DNA from: Pristionchus mayeri
Lineage: Eukaryota > Nematoda > Chromadorea > Rhabditida > Neodiplogasteridae
Direction of reading: 5' to 3'
Assembly (NCBI GenBank): GCA_036245805.1
Contig: BTRK01000001.1
Location: 25,985,087-26,049,086 of the forward strand
Length of the DNA stretch: 64,000 bases
Below are positions 1 through 11,132 of this stretch, piece by piece (the stretch's first letter is position 1; every line of letters starts with the position of its first letter). The notes under the pieces are model-generated. The model was not told the DNA's origin, did no database searches, and saw only the letters and a program-made list of their open reading frames with translations. The position numbers and the translations under genes are program-made.

Positions 1-192
1 TGTAATTATGGTGTAAGAATTACTGTGGCCGCCTTTCCCTAACTTTGCTATGCTTTAACATAGAGTGAATTTTATTTTCCAATTAGCCTTCTAGCAGTCC
101 TTAGACCACATTTAACCTTAAATTCGTTTCATTTTCATGAATACTGCAAACTTAGGGAAAGGCGGCTACAGTAATTATTTCACCATAATTCA
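1..192. repeat. Inverted repeat (foldback/MITE-like), possibly cut by the window edge
   Basis: Roughly 45-bp arms at about 3-48 and 145-190 are near-perfect reverse complements, sharing the core GGCGGC...TAATTA, around an A/T-rich centre of about 95 bp. The left arm starts at the window edge, so the element may continue outside. There is no coding capacity. A small non-autonomous DNA transposon is the likeliest explanation; the family is not recognised. Confidence 0.75.
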
Positions 193-2183
193 AATTTACT
201 TACATTTTGAACTTTTTCGAATATAGTATATTTTTTTTAAATTTGTATATTTTAATCACATACGACTTGATAACACTAGAAGCTTTCCAGCAAATAAAAT
301 TCCTGCTTTCTCCATGGGAAATATTTTTAATAAAATAAATGAAAGTGAGAATATCTATTTCCGGCCGTAAATCAAATCTGATCGAAAAACTCTCCGGAGC
401 AAAACAGTCTTAGAATTTGTTCGCGGACTCATTCCCCCAACCGCCGCAGTGATTGCAATCGAAATAAAAATTTTCAAGGATTACGGTAGTCTTTTTCGAG
501 ATCCGCGCGTCCGCGCGCGCGGATGCGGATCGAAATTCTACCGACGCTCGTATGTTTCTCTCGTCGAGTACTACCTTTTGGCGAAGTTACAGCGAATTCG
601 ATTTTTCAGCCAGTGCCAACGATATTTCGATTTTCTGAGATAGTCTGTTATAATTCAGTCAGGGGGGAGGAGTGTCAATAACCAAGAGAAGATACATAGC
701 GTTCCCTTTATCGACATTTTTCAGCAACGATACCTATCCGAATGTCCCGCACAAGCGAGATTGAGAGAGTACATGTAGATTATCGATCTCCCGATCTTAC
801 CGTAGTCGTTCTCTGCAGCCTTCGCTGTATGCTCTGATGATACGACTGCTCCCTCGCTGCGCACTGAATCGGAAGACTCGAACGACGAGAGATTCATGGG
901 AATGGTAAGATTCCTGCTTCAATCTGTTTTTCTTCCTGCTCATTCCACTCGCTTTTTATTTGCTCCCCTTGTGTTGTTTCGTAATCAGGGATGAGAAGTT
1001 TCTTTTTCGAAATGTGTCTTCGCATGTCGAAACACGTGTCAGCCGGTATTGGGTGTCGAACAGTTGACATTGCCCTTGTAATTTGGCCCTTACCATTCCC
1101 TCATTTCGCAAGTGTATCGTCGTTCTCATATTTTCGAAAACCGTTTCTTGTTTGGCGAGCAAACCATGGAGTATACCAATCGGATTCGGCGTGCTGACCT
1201 TTGCCTCTTCTTCCTCGCACTCTTTGCAACAATAGCAGCAATAAGAGAGAGGACGAAGTGTAGCTGGGACGGAAGGAAGAGGAGAGGGAGAGGGCGAAAG
1301 GGAGAGAACGTCCCGATCGAGTAGAGATGGGGTGGTGTCCTCCCCCCTCCCTTCTCCCTCCTCTTCTTCTTTCTCCCATCGCGCGATTCTACCTCACGAT
1401 CCATCGTACACCATGTAGTTTATCAGCTCACGTGCGATTTTGACGTCACAACTGCTGAGACTGGCACATTCGCGGGGTCCACATTGTGTGAACCGGAAAT
1501 TGATTTGGCCCCCATTCCAGCTTGCTCCAATGCACGGCCGCTCGTACAGCACCTCTTCGGACGAGACTGAATCGACGACTGGTGAGGAATCCGCACTTGA
1601 GATACGGTAGATATACGGTAAGATGGAGCCGCGTGATCGCCGTTGCAATGGGGAGATGTGTTGATAGGCTGAGCCAACTCGCCAATCGCATCTTCGTGTT
1701 TTCGAGGGCGGTAGTTGATTACGGCAGAGAGAGAGAGGGAGGGAAGGTTAGAGAGAATTATGCAGTTCATCCATCGCCCTCTTACTCTAGACTAGACTGT
1801 ATGGGTGAAACGAACAGAGCGAGGGGAGCAGGGCTCTTTCATCATCTCCCTCCACTGCCTGCTAATAATCCTTATCCAATCCCGTGAACGAACTTTGAAT
1901 GGAGAGGAGAGTGTGTGAATGGAGGAGAGTAAGGGCAGAAGCTGGGAGAGGGGAGAGCACGTCCTTGTCGGACCATATGTGTCGAATGATTAGGGGGATG
2001 GAGGGGAGGAGTGCGGGAGAGGGGGAGGCGAGGGAAAGGGAGGAGGAAGGGGGCAGAGTGGACAAAGTGGAAAGATCCTCTACCATCGTACCATTGCCTC
2101 CCCCAGTCACTCGTAGTCTACTGACACCTGGAGCTACGCTCAGTACCTGCCTCCCCCAAACACAGTTCCATCCTATACCGACC
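193..2183. other. Non-coding stretch upstream of the first RING-like gene
   Basis: No exon can be supported here. The open frames between about 950 and 2180 are low-complexity products of GA/CT-rich DNA and overlap on both strands. The 3' part (about 1700-2180) is purine-rich and lies directly before the first RING-like gene, so it may hold that gene's promoter. One frame stays open from 1899 into the first coding exon, so the start at 2184 is not certain. Confidence 0.5.
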
Positions 2184-4692
2184 ATGCACTGGCTGTCCTA
2201 CTTGCCGGAACCGGTTACCGCGCTGATCCCGTTAGCAACGGTGATACAGTACATGCATGAGCAGGGTTGGTGTGCTATCGACTATCGACTATTGCTTTAT
2301 TTTATTTCATTTTTTTTGGTGTCGTGTATTTCAGATGCATCGGAAGATGAGATCTCCGAAGATGAGGAAGATGACGAAAAGGGATACACTAGTGAAGAGG
2401 AGGAAGAAGAGGGTACGAAACATTAGTGGATCGAGAGAGATAGCTCCATTCCATCAATAACAGAGAAAGAGAGAGATTCGTGCATAAACTGTTCCTTGTT
2501 GTGATGTGGAACAAGCAATTCATTTCAGATTACACGTCAGAGGAGGAGGAGGATGAGGAGGGAGATGACGTCAGCGATGAGGAATCAGATGAGGAATCTT
2601 GTCTGGAGGACGAGGAGATGCTCAGTGAAGACGACGACGAAGAGGTGCGGAGGGGGCCATGGATGGACTATGGACTCAAGGGAAAAAAGAGAGAATCAAT
2701 CAGCGATGTTTCCATTTCGCCACTCGCACATTGCCTCGATCGGTTGATAATATCGATGATATCGTCCGCGTATCGACGACACGCAACAACCATAGAACAT
2801 GGGGCCAGAATGATTCATTGCCATTCTCTCAACGAGTCATTCCATAAGAAGTAATTAGAATGAGCGAGGGAGGAATGAACGGTGTAGGGCATTGTGCTAC
2901 CTCGCCATTCCGGTGTTGATTGTTGTATCGTAAGGATATTGATAGTCCTTTTCCCTAGTCTCATTCTGGTAGAACGTTGTATAGTATTGTCTGGACTTCG
3001 GACGGTGACGAGGTGATGAGTGGTGCAAATAGGGGCGAGTCACGAGGAGAGAGGGGATGAGTAACACGTGCTCGTTTCGAAACCGTTCCCTTCCCCTCTT
3101 CCCCAGGGGCGAGAGAGAGAGAGAGAGAGAGAGTGGTTTGACCTCTGCATGCTCGTGCGCGCGTGCCATGCACGTGGTAGATCAAAGGAGTGAGTCTCTC
3201 TCTCTCTCCCTGCAAGGAATGAGTCTCTTCCCTTGCAGGCCTCTTCCCCTCCCTGCTGCCCCAGCCACGCAACGAGGCCCCGTCTCCCCATGTCTGCAAC
3301 CGCCCCCGCCCCCGTCCAACACTCTAACGACCCAAGTACGCCACAGTCTCTCGTTTCACGATTAATTGACATCTTCCAAGGTATCCTCTTTTTTGGTGCG
3401 ATTAATTACGGTAACGTGTACTGGTTGCAGACACGGGAAGACGAATCGGAACTGCGATTCGCATTCACCGGGACGAGGAGGAACAGAATGAAGGTCAGTT
3501 GTAGATCCATTGTGCTACAGTATATGTTGTGTCCATTACGGTAACTGCTAATTGAGGAGGACGAAGAGGTAACGAACGGGAATCGGCCATGGTCAGGCAC
3601 GCACGCAGAGAGTACGGTGGTTTGAATCGATCGATCGACAAATGTTTGGTGTGTGTGCATACTGTATATCTGCAGTGGGCGTCGCGTCATCCGCGTGTCG
3701 ATCAGCGAAAGTGACGACGACGATTCCGGAGACCTGTCGTCGGACAGCGATGTCAGCATTCCCGAAAGCAGCGAGGAGGATGAGGTACGGTAGAGGCGCA
3801 CGATGGGACGCCATCGTATTGTGACTTCTTTGTTTTATAACCAGATCTCTTGAAGATTTCTGAGGACGAGAGGGAGCAACGCGAGGCCGAGGATAAGCAG
3901 AGAGGTTCGGGAATCAGTTGTTGATCAACTGTGGCTACCGTACTCGTTACAGTAACGAGCGCGTCGACGGCACTGCTGGGGGCATGCACGATCTGCCATG
4001 AGGACGACGTCGTCGAGCCGGCCATGTGCAAAAACTGCAAGAACATCGTCGGATGCTACACGTGAGTTACTGGTGAAGGATCAGCGAGTCAGATTTATTA
4101 TTTATCGAAGTGGAATAGGTTATGATTGAACTACTATGCAACAGAGAATCTAGCCAGCATCATGAACGCTTTTATCCATCATTGCATCTCCCGCCGCATC
4201 GATCATGTTCCTGCCAGTAGATGGGGATGACAGAAATGGGGAGTGAATCGTACAATTGGGTGGGATAGAAGCGTCAATTTACCTGTCCATCTCGACTTTA
4301 CTTGACCTATCTCTCAATCGGGGAGGGACACGTGGAATTGAATTGATTACTTTTGAAAGAATGAAAACAATCCATGAACCATTAGTTGCTAGAGAAAATC
4401 TTTTGAATGAGGAACGGGGATAAATATGGGGTATGAAGGTGAAGGGTAGACTGATGAGGAAACACTTTAGTCGACGAAGGGACCTTAAATTAAGTTTCTC
4501 TGGTAGTTTCATGGGGAACTTTGGGGATATGGAAATGATAATTCACTGCTTCCTCTAACTTGTCATTAATCCCCTTTGTTCAGGTGCGTCTCTCGATGGA
4601 TGCGTGCTGCTAACCAGCCTCAGTGTCCGCTGTGTCGCGAGAAATGGACGGAGAGCGCTGACAGTGCAATCGCAGTGCGACTACTGTACTGA
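2184..4692 (+). CDS. RING-like eight-cysteine zinc-domain protein, acidic N-terminus (paralogue 1 of 3)
   Basis: Likely exons: 2184-2265, 2335-2412, 2529-2644, 3431-3493, 3676-3784, 3856-3904, 3953-4061, 4584-4692. The first half is almost entirely Asp/Glu/Ser. The last two exons carry CTIC, ten residues, C-x2-C, five residues, C-x2-C and a final CPLC, a RING-like cross-brace with Cys in every ligand position I can see. RING proteins usually act as E3 ubiquitin ligases or scaffolds; that role is inferred. The phases of exons 1-3 and of the last four agree, but the joins between 3493 and 3676 do not resolve, so a small exon may be missing there. The start is the ATG opening the first exon that joins in frame; upstream ATGs in the same frame are possible. 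The next two genes share the domain and its intron positions. Confidence 0.75.
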
Positions 4693-5543
4693 GATAGTAC
4701 GGTAGCCGATGATTCCGATCGTGTTGTATTTCATGGTAGCCCACAATACATGTGCCCGAAGCTAATGATCCCGTAATGTATTTCACACCGAACCCCCCAC
4801 TGGTAATCTTTCACACTGGTTGTTTATACGTTTCCAATTTACCAAGCTAACACGTAGAAGTTGAACCATCTTGTAACATTATTTTATTCTGATAAACTAA
4901 TTTTCAATTATTTGATCTCAACAGTCGGTTGTTTGAATGATTTGATCGAATAGCAGTTTTCATGGTGAATTCAACGCCTTTTCGTGCACACACAAAACCA
5001 AGACTGCCCATTACACCCCATCCACAGGTTGCAGCATGGAGTGCGGAACCTGGCCACCGTATTCAAGACCAAAGCCGGGAAATGCTTACTACCAGAAACC
5101 TGATATCGATTGAAATAATCGATTGATATTGAACTGGTGCGACTTCTTAGTACAAAACGGTATTTCTATATTTTTTTGTCTTTCGTTAGGTTCTCACTAA
5201 TAAATAACGCGGCAAATATAGGAAAATACTTCGCCAACTCGCGCACTTCGAATTTTCATAAAAAGATTAGTTTTCGATCATTTCTATCAGGATATAGTAT
5301 TTTGCTTTCCCGCGCGCGCAGTATTTTATTTTTGAACAAATCTATTAATTTATCGATTTTGTGTTATTTAGATCGGTGTAATGGATGTTTACTATCGTTC
5401 ATGTGTTAGTACGACCTCTCCTTTATGTACTCAATCAGTTTTGACATCTAAGACAAAGCGCCAATCGTCTAGACGCTACTTGTACATTTACACATTTTTT
5501 TTGTCTATCTCTCGTTTTTCCACTTCAATTCAGTTGCTTAGTA
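4693..5543. other. Spacer between RING-like genes 1 and 2
   Basis: About 850 bp of A/T-rich DNA holding the 3' region of gene 1 and the upstream region of gene 2. I see no exon, RNA gene or convincing repeat. The spacing is too wide for a typical nematode operon (about 100 bp), so the two genes probably have separate promoters. Confidence 0.5.
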
Positions 5544-7527
5544 ATGGCGTGGAGGATTCCTCCGACTGGAAGATCGTCGCGAAACAGCAGCAGAACTACC
5601 CAGCCACTCTCAGACAGTGACGATGAATTGTACGTTCATCTGAAAACCGTTAACGTTAACGCGTTAACTTTTTGGTCTTCATCCAAACGTGAAATCATCC
5701 AATCTTACTTTATTAATACGTTCGGATGGCCAGGAATATTTAATCCCGCTTGTAACTTTTATCCTCTCTATGTAATGCATCATTTCATCATCAGGCGGAA
5801 CATGGCGCTAACATGGGAATTTTGGATGTTACCCTCATAATTTGCTTTGCTTGAGTGTGGAGCGGCATACTCGCTCGTCGACGGCTCGCATGTCAGGAGG
5901 AGGTGCGAGAGGTGCCCCGCCACCCTCTACAAGAGGAAGAACAGCTGCCTCCAGAGGTGACTATTACCTAATCATCTTTGTCATGCATTTTCGCTCATCT
6001 CAGGCAGAGCCACGGGGAGAAATCGGGCATCGGCTGGAACTGCTTCTGTGAGAGGAAACCGGCTGTCTGCAACGAGACCCAGAGGAGGACCCATGTAAGC
6101 GGCAGATTTGATCAGCTTCAAGTAATTCAGGATAAGGAGTGATCTACCGTCCAGTTATTTAGAATCACATTTCCTTTGCGAAGGACTGGTAACTTGATAT
6201 TTGCAGCTTCGGCGGTCGTCAGAATCAGGTCGTGAGGAGAGCCACAGGCGCACAGAGGCAATTTCCGAATACTTGAGCAAGTATTACATGCTTGTATATT
6301 ATTGTGTTTAGAGCGATTTCTGGAGCGGGACGCGCGTACAGAACGAGGAGGTCGAATTCGAATGCGAAGTGGGTGGGGGATCGGAAGAGTTGCCATGTGG
6401 TCGTAATGGCCGGAACAATTATTGTTCGAGATTCGGGTCTATTTTTACACACTCCAGACCGATGGAGTCCTAAGCCCGAGTCTGTGATGACATGAGTGCA
6501 CTAATCCGTCATTTACTCAACTTTTGAATTGCAGTGGAGACCTGGACGGCACGATCGTCCTCGACGACGAAGAGGATTCGAATGAGGAGGGAGAGGACGT
6601 CGAAGTGAGCGATGAGGATGAAGATGAGGACCAGCGGGACTACGACCTGGAAGACTCCTTCATCAACGACGAGAGCATCCTCGAGAACGCCAACGAGACT
6701 TTCCAAGATCCCTTCGGAGATGGCGATGACGACGTCTTCGATAGCTTCATCAATGACCTCCTTGATGGTGGAGATAACGACGATCTGGATGGAGAGATGG
6801 GAGGAGAAGGAAGGAATAATCCAGACGAGTCATTCAGCCAAGAGCAGGAGGAGTGAGTTAGCAAGAATACATTCGGTTCATTTATCGTTTCGTGCTCAGG
6901 TTCGAGCTAATGGAGGAGCGCGAGAATGCGGCTGCAAAGGTACGAATCGATCTACTTTTACTTTTATCGATTACCTTAATTCAGAGAGCGGAGTCGCGAC
7001 TTCGCAAAAGGGAGGACAAAGAGGAGAAGGAGAACAGTGAGTGAAGAGGGAGAAGACTTCTGGATGACCGGAGGGGCATGATTTGGACAGCCAGTGGGAC
7101 ATGGGCCAATTAAACTTGCTACAAGGTTCTATTAATTCCGATCAATTTTGCAGAGAACGCGCTGCGCACGGACATGTTCGGCGCGTGTACGGTGTGCGCC
7201 GAGGAGGAGGTACGATAGTCGACGTGTGATGGGAGACAATCGATTTGCCTTGGCAGGTGACCGACCCCGTCGGCTGCTTGCACTGCGCCAACTTCATCGG
7301 CTGTCGCAAGTGAGTAATGGCGTCCTAATCAGAGTATTTATATTTGCAGATGTGCCAATCGATGGTTCCGTACGTCGAAGAACAACGACCCGAACAAGGT
7401 ACGATAGTCTTCTCCATGGGATATCCAATCGATCACTTGGCAGATCGGCAGTTGCCCGTTCTGTCGCCATCAATGGACGTCGTCGGTGCCCGAAGTGGGC
7501 GACATGCTGGACCTCGTTAGGTCCTAG
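5544..7527 (+). CDS. RING-like eight-cysteine zinc-domain protein (paralogue 2 of 3)
   Basis: Exons: 5544-5629, about 5856-5956, 6004-6094, 6312-6368, 6535-6852, 6900-6939, 6985-7036, 7154-7209, 7257-7309, 7350-7398, 7444-7527. Phases agree throughout. The protein starts with a Ser/Arg/Gly-rich part, continues with a long Asp/Glu-rich block in the 318-nt exon, then a short charged helix, and ends in the RING-like domain: CTVC, ten residues, C-x2-C, five residues, C-x2-C, then CPFC, followed by a short tail. The intron at 7210-7256 is only 47 bp. An AATAAA signal lies at 7685. An E3-ligase-type or nuclear scaffold role is inferred from the fold only. The 5856-6280 part has a second consistent reading (see findings). 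Start: the first ATG that opens a frame-consistent exon. Confidence 0.82.
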
Positions 7528-7684
7528 GGAGTAATTACCTCACTCTCCCGCCTTGCCCTCTGATCACAGTTTACCTCGCCCTTCTTCCCATCCATTGCCC
7601 CTTCGCTCGGTAGTCATTCTGAAACCACCACACTCCATCCCCAGTGGTGACCATTATTAACCTAACTCGCCGCATTCCATATGG

Positions 7685-7690
7685 AATAAA
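7685..7690 (+). terminator. Polyadenylation signal of RING-like gene 2
   Basis: AATAAA lies about 160 bp after the stop codon of the second RING-like gene, in A/T-rich DNA, and is the closest canonical signal downstream of it. Confidence 0.5.
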
Positions 7691-8042
7691 TACTCATCTA
7701 TTTATCTTATGTTCGCTCATCATTGGGTAGCTGGATCTCGCCTGTAAATGCACTATGTCGGTTTATATTTCACAATACTCTGTATAAACGATTCGACAAC
7801 ATTATTGTCATCGGATGGTGAATGCGTGGATGCAATGGTATCTATCCGATATCTACCTATCTTGCGTGCTGTGGGTTCTCGCTGCAGCCTCATTTAGTGT
7901 TCCTTCTATCGTCTGTTTAGGGCGAAAGGTTCGTTTGATCCAAGTAATGAGCATAGTGGAGAGTAATCTCCCGTGGAACTCATTATCAGCTCCGGGAATT
8001 GATTCGATCTATTGATTTATTGTTGCGGATTTTGTAGGGAAA
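7691..8042. other. Spacer between RING-like genes 2 and 3
   Basis: About 350 bp between the poly(A) signal of gene 2 and the start codon of gene 3. I see no exon or repeat. A pyrimidine-poor TTGTAGG just before the start of gene 3 could be a trans-splice acceptor, but this is weak. Confidence 0.35.
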
Positions 8043-10802
8043 ATGCCTCGTCTCATTCGCCCGACAACGGCTGGTGGGCATTCGGGAAGGAATAAGAAGC
8101 CGAGAACGGACAGGTATGAGAGACGAAGTGAAGGGGGATCATTATCTTGTATAATCTCACTTGTGATGTGTTGGGGACTAGGGATGGTAGGCAGCAGTGG
8201 GCAATGTCTCCCATTGCAGAAGCGATGCCAATTCGAGTGATTCAGAAGAAGAAGAATTGCCCAGGTGCGTCAACGAACTCTTCTTATCTCATTGCGTGCT
8301 TATTAGTGTCCCCGTTCCCTTTCTGTCCTGCAGTATGCCATTCTAAGCCCAGATCGAGCCCCTCTTTCTAAGGTTGCTCTGAAAGAGTGATGATTCATCG
8401 AGTACTCGTAGCTATGAATACCTTCTTTCGATCTGGGCTTGGGGGGTATATACTTGTCCGAGGCAATGATTGGGTGGGGGGGGGGGGGGGGGGGGGGGGG
8501 TGAGACACAGGTGGATAAAGTGGATCACTGTACACAGACTTATAATTATGTAGCTCTTGTGATTAACGACAATTGTCAATTCTCTTTGATGTCTATACAT
8601 GAGTTTCTAGCTACCTAGGGTGTGAACGCTAATTGCTCTCTACCAACTCATCCGTTGTCTAGTGGAGAAGGAGGGATGGTGGGGGGTAGGAGTCAGGGCG
8701 CTTTCCAAATGCATCAATTCGTCCTAATTTGCAGACGCTCCGCTCGAATCGCTGCGAAGAAGGAAGAGGCCAAGGTGGCTGCACCAGTCGCGACCCCGCG
8801 CCCCAAGTAAGTGGACTGATACGGAGGGCTGCCCCACCATCCATTCCCTCTGCCAAAGAGCGCATCCATCTGTGATCTCTCTCCAGGAAAGTCGCTGTTC
8901 GAAAGGAGACTCTGCAACAGTATTGGCAGCGCAAGCAAGGAGAACTCGGTCAGTGGAACAATTTTGTTTAAAAAAATTATTTAAATGTATGCAATAGTAA
9001 TCACTAAACGGTTTTTCAAGCCGAATTGGAGACAACTTCAACACGGTATTTGCAAGGGTGAAAGCGTGTTGGACGTTCATCCAAGGGGTGCTTGCCGAGT
9101 CGTTTTTGTTATTTGTAGTATGCAGCAACTGTGTTGCAGATCGTCTGGTCGCAGACTTCTACGTGAGAATGGACGGATTGTACCTCCCGAACACGCACAC
9201 CCTCGAGGTAGATGAACTGTGAGAGGGAAAGGGTGAAACACAAGTGTGGCAGGTTCTGAACGAGCGATGGCACGTCGCGCTGATGCTTATTCAGGATATT
9301 GAAGAAGCGGAGAGAAGTTACATCACTGTGAACACGGACGCTGTACGCAGTGAGTCATTCGGTAATTACACTAAGTAAGATTGCACCTTTTCCATTTCTT
9401 ATTGCTCCCCATACGTAGGCAGTAATTGCTGCTGAGTATCAAAATCCGGTAGGGTGCCCTCTAGTTCAGCCACAAAAACCGGAAGGGTTTATGGAAATGG
9501 GCACCCTAATATTGGAAGAAGTATAATGGGCACTATCCGAAATCCGAGAGGATCTTGCTGCTAACAGCAATGCTGCCCACGTTTGCCCCCCCCCCCCCCC
9601 CTCCCTTTCGCCAGTTTTGAGTGCATCTGCTCATCTGGAGTAGAATGTTAAAATTATTTAGTTAGTGTATTAAATTAAGTATTACTTATTTATACAAATA
9701 TTAAATAATTTAGGGGCCTTGGAAGACTGTAATGCGATCGAGGACGATATCGCTGTAGAGATACATCGGAAGACTGAACTGGCTCGCAGACGAGAGATTC
9801 GAAGAAGAAAGAAGGAGGAGAAGGAAATGAGAAGAAGAATTCTGGAAGAAGTGAGAAGAAAAGCTGCGGAAGAAACGAGAGGAGGAGGGGCAGCTGCGAT
9901 GAGTGAGGAGGAGAAGGAAGCGAGGAAGAGGGAGAGAGACAGACGTGAGCGCCTCCTTTCACTCTTACCTATCAGATCTTGGCCTATCTAGATAGCGGTG
10001 CATATAGGAGCACTAGGTCGAATGAGAACTATGATGTCATGCCGCCTTTGATGTATCAAAGGCGGCATGCCGTCATAGTTCTCATCCGACGTAGTGCCCA
10101 TGTAGGCAACAACACCCCAAGTCTATTCACTGATGTTTCAGTGAACGAGGAGATTGGCAAAGAATGCAGGATTTGCTTGGATGAGGTGAGATTACTGAAT
10201 AGGGTAGAGTGTAGTGGCCTTTCCGGAAACATACCCAGTTAATTTACCGTTTCGTTGTTATTTTTGACATTGATTGAATCATTGGCCAGACTGGCGGTCA
10301 AATATTTCTGATTCTTTATTTTTGTTGTTTCAGAAGAGCGATCCAGTCGGCTGCATCCTCTGCAAGGCTATCATCGGCTGCAGAGCGTGAGTCCCATTTA
10401 AGATATTTAATTCCAATAATATTTTTGTTGTAAATATGATTTATAAAAAAGATTGTGTCCATTACGAGTCGCTTCAAAGACCACAATGAATGGCTGCATT
10501 AACAAATGAAGTGGCAACGTGAAGGATGCAGGTGCGTGCTCGACTGGCTGAAGGAGAGCATGAAGTGCCCCTTGTGCGCTCGCGAAGTCACTCTCGACGA
10601 GGTTAGACACTCCACTCATTTCTGTCCAATCACTAGGTATATATCCTAATTGATCGCACGTAGTAGGAAGTGTGGGGGTGGCAACTAGATTATCACAAAG
10701 CTTCATAGGCGGATCCACGCTTCTTCAACATTTGAAGATATTTCATTGCAGATCAAGAGTGAGGCTGAGATGGAGAAGGAAGCCAAGGAGGACGAGAACT
10801 GA
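8043..10802 (+). CDS. RING-like eight-cysteine zinc-domain protein with basic coiled coil (paralogue 3 of 3)
   Basis: Eleven exons with fully consistent phase: 8043-8113, 8220-8264, 8735-8806, 8887-8948, 9140-9207, 9253-9349, 9714-9944, 10142-10185, 10334-10386, 10532-10601, 10752-10802 (864 nt, 287 residues). A basic/acidic N-terminus contains RRSARIAAKK. It is followed by a helical region and a long Arg/Glu/Lys-rich stretch in the 231-nt exon that should form a single charged helix or coiled coil. The C-terminal RING-like domain reads CRIC, nine residues, C-x2-C, five residues, C-x2-C, then CPLC. The intron splitting the domain after C6 sits at the same place as in the two upstream paralogues. 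Ubiquitin-ligase or nuclear function is inferred. A 94-bp hairpin lies in the intron before exon 8. Confidence 0.88.
8476..8500 (+). repeat. Poly-G tract of 25
   Basis: An uninterrupted run of about 25 G in the second intron of the third RING-like gene. Such a run could form a G-quadruplex on the coding strand and is a likely site of length errors in the assembly. Confidence 0.9.
10007..10100. repeat. Compact 94-bp near-perfect hairpin in an intron
   Basis: Arms 10007-10052 and 10055-10100 (46 nt each) are reverse complements with only a few mismatches and a 2-nt centre. The inner stem carries GCCGCCTTTGAT and its complement. It lies in the intron between exons 7 and 8 of the third RING-like gene. 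It may be a tiny foldback element or a source of small RNA; the virtually absent loop argues against a classical microRNA precursor. Confidence 0.9.
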
Positions 10803-11132
10803 CAGTCTACTTCGGGAGTGCCAACCAGAGGACGTCCATCCACTGATTAAGTGATCCACTCTGTTCCCCTATCCCTCCCACACACAACGGTTATCGTATT
10901 TTGTCAACAACTACGTGTTTTACTACCTACCTCCCCGATGCACCATTTCCGTCCCCGCTGTTTCTCCATCCTAGTTGCCTTTTAGCTCTCGGGTTTTTCG
11001 GTAACTTTGTTGCTACGTTTTGCTATTTCCTTGATCACAATTGTAATAAATTGTGTAATAAGATAAAGCAAGCTAAATAAGCCACGTCGATCAGTATACA
11101 TTTATTAGAGGGTGAGTATCCATTTTTGCTCT
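10803..11132. other. Shared 3' region of convergent genes, with poly(A) signals for both strands
   Basis: The third RING-like gene ends at 10802 and the minus-strand PH-like gene at 11133. AATAAA at 11045-11050 serves the plus-strand gene. TTTATT at 11101-11106, which is AATAAA on the minus strand, lies 27 nt beyond the stop of the minus-strand gene. The two 3' ends are therefore packed within about 330 bp, and their transcripts may overlap slightly. No other feature is seen. Confidence 0.6.

Noticed and set aside
1101..3372. Long overlapping open frames on both strands
   Set aside because: Low-complexity GA/CT DNA; no splice-consistent partner or family resemblance, except the exons of the first RING-like gene.
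8476..8500. Functional G-quadruplex element
   Set aside because: A pure poly-G run with no conserved context; its length is probably unstable or an assembly feature, so no function is claimed.
2184..10802. Operon of the three RING-like genes
   Set aside because: Spacers of about 850 and 515 bp are much larger than usual nematode operon spacing, and gene 2 has its own poly(A) signal.
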